Shown: piece by piece, positions 60,574 through 64,000 of the stretch
How positions within the stretch are numbered: the first letter of the stretch is position 1
Layout of the letters: each line of letters begins with the position of its first letter
NCBI RefSeq assembly: GCF_000280905.1
Contig: NZ_ALAP01000103.1
Coordinates: 158,137-222,136 of the forward strand
Source of the DNA: Streptomyces sp. AA1529
Lineage (GTDB): Bacteria > Actinomycetota > Actinomycetes > Streptomycetales > Streptomycetaceae
DNA: 64,000 bases
Direction of reading: 5' to 3'
Made by a program: the position numbers and the translations under genes
The notes under the pieces: generated by a model
The model's input: the letters and a program-made list of their open reading frames with translations, nothing else
What the model was told of the DNA's origin: nothing
The model's database searches: none

Positions 60574-60647
60574 ACTCGACCCCCGTGCGGAACACCCCCG
60601 GTGTTTCCGGGAACGGTGCGGGAGCCTATCCGGGCCGCCCGTCCGGC

Positions 60648-62000
60648 TCAGCGGCCGGGTGCGGGACCGCCGGTGAGTGCCCCGCGCTGGGCGGCGCCGC
60701 TCTCCGCCACGACCTCGTCGATCCGCTGCGCCGCACGGACCAGCGAGAAGCGGGGACCACCGTCGCCGTCCCGCCGGAAGCCGTGCACCGCGGGCCGGGG
60801 CAGGCTGTTGTACTGGAAGGGCGTGGAGAAGTAGTAGGCGCCCGTGTCCCACAGCGTCACCACGTCGCCGGGCGCCAGTTCGGGCAGCGTACGCTCGCGG
60901 GCCACCAGGTCCCCGGCGAAGCAGCACGGCCCCGCCACGTCCTGCACCAGGTCCGGGGTGCGTTTGGGTGCCCCCTTGGCGTCGAAGGCGCCCACCCGCA
61001 GCGGCCAGGCCTCGGGGGCGAACGCGGTACGGGTCGCCACCTGCGCCCCCGCGTGGGTGACGGCGATGCGGCGGCCGCCGGAATCCTTGGTGTACTCCAC
61101 CAGCGCGGCGATGAAGCCCTGCTTGGCCAGCAGCGAGCGGCCGAACTCGGTGACGAGGGTGTACCGCCCGTCGAACAGTCCCGGCACGGTGCGGCGCAGC
61201 AGCCGGGCATAGGTGTCGAACGACGGGTCGGTCTCGTCGCCCGCGAAGTTGACCGGGAGGCCGCCGCCGATGTCGACCGTGTCGATCTGCTGTCGGCCCG
61301 CCTCGCGGTTGATCCGTTCCGCCAGTTCGTAGACGACCCGCACCGATTCGGCCATCAGCTCCAGCGGCACGCCCTGCGACCCGGTGTGCGAGTGCAGCCG
61401 GGTCAGCCAGGGGCGGGCCAGGAAGCTGTCCACGATCCACTGCTCGGCCCCTTCGTCGCGCAGCGCCACCCCGAACTTCGAGGTGGCCGTCGCGGTGCTC
61501 ATCGCGCCGATGGCACCCGTGCCCACCTGGGGGTTGATCCGCAGGCCCAGCGGTGCCCCCGGCGCCTGGCCCGCCGCGGCGCGCTCGGCCACCAGGGCGT
61601 CCAGACGGGAGAGTTCCTGCGGGTTGTCGGCGTTGACGGCCACGCCGGTCTCCAGCGCGTCCCGTAGCTCGGCGGGCGTCTTGGCGGGGGAGTCGAGGAC
61701 GGTCCGGGCGGCCGGGACGCCGGCGGCGCGGGCGAGCGCCAGCTCTCCCGGGCTGGCCACCTCGGCGCCGATTCCTTCCTCGTCCAGCAGTTCCAGCACG
61801 GGCACCAGGGAGGCCGCCTTGACGGCGAAGGTGTGCAGCACGGGGGAGGGGCCGGCGAACGCGGCGTGCAGCTGCCGGGCACTCTCCCGGATGCCCTCGA
61901 CGTCGAGCAGGGCGGCGACCGGCGCCTCCGGGCCCAGCAGCCCTTCGCGGACCGCCGCCCGGACGGCCTCCTGTCTGCGCGCCACGGCGTCCGGCACCAT
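60648..62000 (-). CDS. PLP-dependent decarboxylase, diaminopimelate/ornithine-decarboxylase fold
   Basis: 450 residues; ATG 62000 with GAAGGGAG about nine bases upstream. The N-terminal alanine-racemase-like barrel has the PLP lysine in FAVKAA (Lys 61), HSHTGSQG, and the phosphate-binding DIGGGLP. The beta-domain has CCFAGDLVARE (the CESGD-type cysteine site) and YYFSTPFQYNSLPRP. The family decarboxylates D-stereocentre diamino acids or basic amino acids. The gene is not with lysine-biosynthesis genes; it follows a PucR regulator on the same strand, so a catabolic or secondary-metabolite role is more likely. The exact substrate is not inferable. Confidence 0.85.
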   Translation of the reverse strand: MVPDAVARRQEAVRAAVREGLLGPEAPVAALLDVEGIRESARQLHAAFAGPSPVLHTFAVKAASLVPVLELLDEEGIGAEVASPGELALARAAGVPAARTVLDSPAKTPAELRDALETGVAVNADNPQELSRLDALVAERAAAGQAPGAPLGLRINPQVGTGAIGAMSTATATSKFGVALRDEGAEQWIVDSFLARPWLTRLHSHTGSQGVPLELMAESVRVVYELAERINREAGRQQIDTVDIGGGLPVNFAGDETDPSFDTYARLLRRTVPGLFDGRYTLVTEFGRSLLAKQGFIAALVEYTKDSGGRRIAVTHAGAQVATRTAFAPEAWPLRVGAFDAKGAPKRTPDLVQDVAGPCCFAGDLVARERTLPELAPGDVVTLWDTGAYYFSTPFQYNSLPRPAVHGFRRDGDGGPRFSLVRAAQRIDEVVAESGAAQRGALTGGPAPGR

Positions 62001-62416
62001 CTGCGACTCCCTTCACCTGGTCGGCCCCGCGGGGCGGGCTCCCGGTTCCCCGGGGCGGCTCGTGTGTCGGGTTCCCCGGGTCGGCTCCGTGACTCCGTCG
62101 CCGGGCCGGTGGACTGGTCGGCCGTCCCGCCCCGGCGGAGCGGTTGCCGGTCGTCGGCTGCCACGTCCCCCGTCATCCCGCGAACACCCGTCCACTGTGC
62201 GCCGCGGTCACCCGCCCGGTCTGCGGCGGCGGGGCCGAACCTCCGGGCGCTCAGGTGGCCGCCGGTCCAACGGGGCGGCGGCGTCCCGGCGGGCCTCGTG
62301 CCCGCGCACCACGTGCAGCCCCGCTGTCTTGTGCCGCCGTACGACGCGACCGCGGCCGTACGACGCGACTGCGGCCGCGCAACGCGATCCGGCCGTACAA
62401 CGCGCCGCGGCGCCGC
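62001..62416. other. 416-base regulatory gap between PucR gene and decarboxylase
   Basis: It holds the tandem-repeat block at 62339-62412 just after the regulator stop. Near 62040-62110 there is a second direct repeat, GGTTCCCCGGG followed by NCGGCTC, twice about 32 bases apart. No coding sequence is supported. The decarboxylase promoter is expected in this gap. Confidence 0.55.
62339..62412. repeat. Four ~19-bp tandem direct repeats
   Basis: Units GTACGACGCGACCGCGGCC (62339-62357), the same with one change (62358-62376), an 18-base variant (62377-62394) and a fourth variant (62395-62412). The core (G/T)ACRACGCGA recurs at two-helical-turn spacing, as in regulator-binding arrays. Confidence 0.8.
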
Positions 62417-64000
62417 TCACTCCGACGGGTCGTCCCGCGGCGCTGCCGGACGGCGGCCCGACGCGCGCAGTCCCAGTTCGGCCAGCAGCCGCACATCGGG
62501 GTCGTCGAGGTCGAGCCCGAAACGGGTGCGCAGTCGGCGGAGCCGGTAGCGCAGGGTGTTCGGATGCACACCCAGTTCCCGCGCGGTGCCGGGGACGTCG
62601 CCGAATCTGCCGAGGTAGGTGGCGAGGGTGGGCGCCAGCGCGGTGCCGTGCTGTTCGTCGTGGGTCAGCAGCTCCCGCACCGGACTGTCCACCGGCGGCG
62701 TCAGTCCGGCCACTGCGTGTACGGCACGCAGGACGTCCAGTGCCGCGCGCACATCCGGTTCCGCGGCGACCTCCAGCGGCTCCGGAGCGCCGTCGTGCAC
62801 GGCTCGTGCGCTGCGGTCCCGCAGCACCCGGAGGACGAGGTGTGCGGAGGTGCGCGACCGGGGTGCCTGTGCCGGGGCCGGCTGCGGCGTACCGAGGGCG
62901 ACCAGGGGGAGGGCCCCGGCGTCGCGGACCGCGGCGGCGAGCCGGAGGGCCAGCCGCCGGGCGGTTGCGTCCGCCGCCGCAGGCTCCCCGTCGGGCAGCG
63001 GGAGCAGGATGTCCAGCCGGTCGGCGTCCCGCAGCGGATGCCCGGTCGGCTGGTGTGCGGTCGCCTGCAGGGATGCCAGGCGCAGCGCCCGGTCGTGGGC
63101 GTCGTGGGGCTCCGCTCCTCGGTTTGCGGCCGGCGGAGGGCCGCTCGGGTTGGCGACGGCGCCCCGGTTGGCGACGGCGTCCCGGGTCGTGACGGACAGG
63201 ACGACGCAGGGCGTTTCGGGGGTGAGTCCGAGGGCGGCGGCGGAGTCGGCGTCCCCGGCGCCCTCCAGCAGGTCCCGCACCGCCCGCCTGCGATGCGCCG
63301 CCCCCTGCTGGGTGCGCTGCCGGTGCCGCAGCAGATGTGGGGCCGCGGTACGTGCCGACTCGCGCAGTGCCTGCCGTGCCGCTTCCCGCAGCGGGCTGCC
63401 GTCGGCGGCGGCCCAGATCGAGCCGAGCACCTCATCTCCCGCGCGCACCGCGACGGCCAGCCGCTCGGCGAACTGCCCCTCCGCGGGGCGGTGCACCACA
63501 TCGTCCGTCGACCACAGGGTGCGCAGGAATCCGCTGGCGGTCAGCTCGGCCAGCCGCCAGCGGGGCACCTGCTGGCCGAGGATGGTCTGGCGGCGCAGCG
63601 GGTCGGAGCCGTGCTCGGTGGGGGAGAAGGCCAGTACCCGCGAGTCCGGGTCCTCGATGGTGATGGCGCCGCCCACCAGGGCCGACAGGGCGCGGGCCAG
63701 GGCGGGCAGATCGCCGAGCGGCACGTCGGTGGGGGACTCGCCGGCGGGCGGCCCGCCGGCGTGTGCCAGCCCGGCCCGAAGCATGCCGATCAGCTCGGTC
63801 CACTCGACCCAGGGGGCGCGGGTCAGCACTGCCGTGCCGGTCTCGGCGGCCGCCTCCAGCAGCCGCGGATCCGCGCCGGACGCGCCGCGCCGCACCACGA
63901 CGGCCGCGGCCCCGGCGCGGGCCGCGGACCGCAGCACCAGCGGGGCGGTGTCGGAGGAGTCGTCGGTGCCGGGGGCGAGCAGCACCTGACCGTGTGCGGC
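62417..64000 (-). CDS. PucR/CdaR-family transcriptional regulator (5' end outside window)
   Basis: 527 codons visible; the reading frame runs to the window edge. The N-terminal PucR ligand-binding region (VLLAPGTDDSSDTAPLVLRS through ALSALVGGAITIEDPDSR) is followed by a GAF/GGDEF-like middle region (RRRAVRDLLEG, DRLDILLPLPDGEP) and the C-terminal HTH_30 helix-turn-helix: TLATYLGRFGDVPGTARELGVHPNTLRYRLRRL. These regulators activate purine, amino-acid or amine catabolism genes in response to a metabolite. It is directly upstream of the PLP decarboxylase on the same strand, separated by a repeat block, so that enzyme is the likeliest target. Confidence 0.9.
   Translation of the reverse strand, partial: AAHGQVLLAPGTDDSSDTAPLVLRSAARAGAAAVVVRRGASGADPRLLEAAAETGTAVLTRAPWVEWTELIGMLRAGLAHAGGPPAGESPTDVPLGDLPALARALSALVGGAITIEDPDSRVLAFSPTEHGSDPLRRQTILGQQVPRWRLAELTASGFLRTLWSTDDVVHRPAEGQFAERLAVAVRAGDEVLGSIWAAADGSPLREAARQALRESARTAAPHLLRHRQRTQQGAAHRRRAVRDLLEGAGDADSAAALGLTPETPCVVLSVTTRDAVANRGAVANPSGPPPAANRGAEPHDAHDRALRLASLQATAHQPTGHPLRDADRLDILLPLPDGEPAAADATARRLALRLAAAVRDAGALPLVALGTPQPAPAQAPRSRTSAHLVLRVLRDRSARAVHDGAPEPLEVAAEPDVRAALDVLRAVHAVAGLTPPVDSPVRELLTHDEQHGTALAPTLATYLGRFGDVPGTARELGVHPNTLRYRLRRLRTRFGLDLDDPDVRLLAELGLRASGRRPAAPRDDPSE

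Noticed and set aside
59186..60595. Minus-strand open frame crossing the VOC gene and DUF1266 gene
   Set aside because: Arg/Pro-rich with no motif; both true genes in other frames have recognisable domains and starts.
62339..62412. Four ~19-bp repeats considered as CRISPR
   Set aside because: Units are directly adjacent, with no spacers, and there are no cas genes in the window.

Overview
The window is chromosomal DNA from a high-GC actinomycete, almost certainly Streptomyces or a close relative. Coding GC is very high with strong third-position GC bias, GTG and TTG starts are common, many genes overlap by 1-4 bases (ATGA, GTGA, TGATG), and the gene content is typical of the genus: XRE/DUF397 pair, Pgl/BREX-2 genes, PucR regulator, secreted phospholipase A2. 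No rRNA, tRNA, CRISPR array, complete insertion sequence or prophage was seen.

Layout. 1-1901: edge of a small dissociated NRPS-like locus (partial adenylation enzyme, carrier protein, stand-alone condensation enzyme). 2049-2591: a small membrane-anchored coiled-coil protein. 2701-24226: a co-directional accessory system. It starts with a CHAT protease-like protein, a Xre/MbcA/ParS-like antitoxin and a RES-domain NAD-degrading toxin, then a macro-domain protein. After a hairpin comes a run of eleven genes: small protein, vWA, PP2C phosphatase, protein kinase, radical SAM enzyme, coiled-coil protein, ClpB-like AAA+ ATPase, Hsp70-like ATPase, zinc-ribbon GTPase, GAP1-type GTPase-associated protein and membrane zinc-ribbon GTPase. 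All but the last junction overlap. This looks like a regulated NTP-dependent biological-conflict system: chaperone and GTPase sensors, reversible phosphorylation, and peptidase and NAD-directed effectors.

24435-28743: secreted phospholipase A2, convergent with a response regulator - histidine kinase - glycosyltransferase/GtrA operon. 28860-54191: a type 2 BREX (Pgl) phage-defence locus on the minus strand, in two blocks: pglW-pglX (54191-45761) and pglY-pglZ-brxD-brxHI (39262-28860). Between them lies a 6.3 kb island with two small coupled genes, an XRE regulator with DUF397 partner, a degenerate stretch, a small CHAT/caspase-like protein, a candidate peptide gene coupled to a frameshifted asparagine-synthetase-like gene, and a GNAT acetyltransferase.

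54407-58626: divergent from pglW, two paralogous nuclease-helicase (Schlafen-type DUF2075) genes. Each is preceded by a nearly identical ~85 nt leader whose predicted hairpin contains the ribosome binding site. 58627-64000: a mostly empty stretch, then VOC, DUF1266, a PLP-dependent decarboxylase and a truncated PucR regulator. Four ~19 bp tandem repeats lie between the last two.

Overall this is a defence and conflict-rich accessory region. The most original observations are the duplicated structured leader ahead of the two helicases, the radical SAM enzyme inside the kinase/phosphatase/chaperone/GTPase operon, the RES-macro-CHAT combination, and the minimal CHAT-like protein and peptide/synthetase pair inside the split BREX-2 locus. 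All functional statements come from reading motifs; no database search was run.
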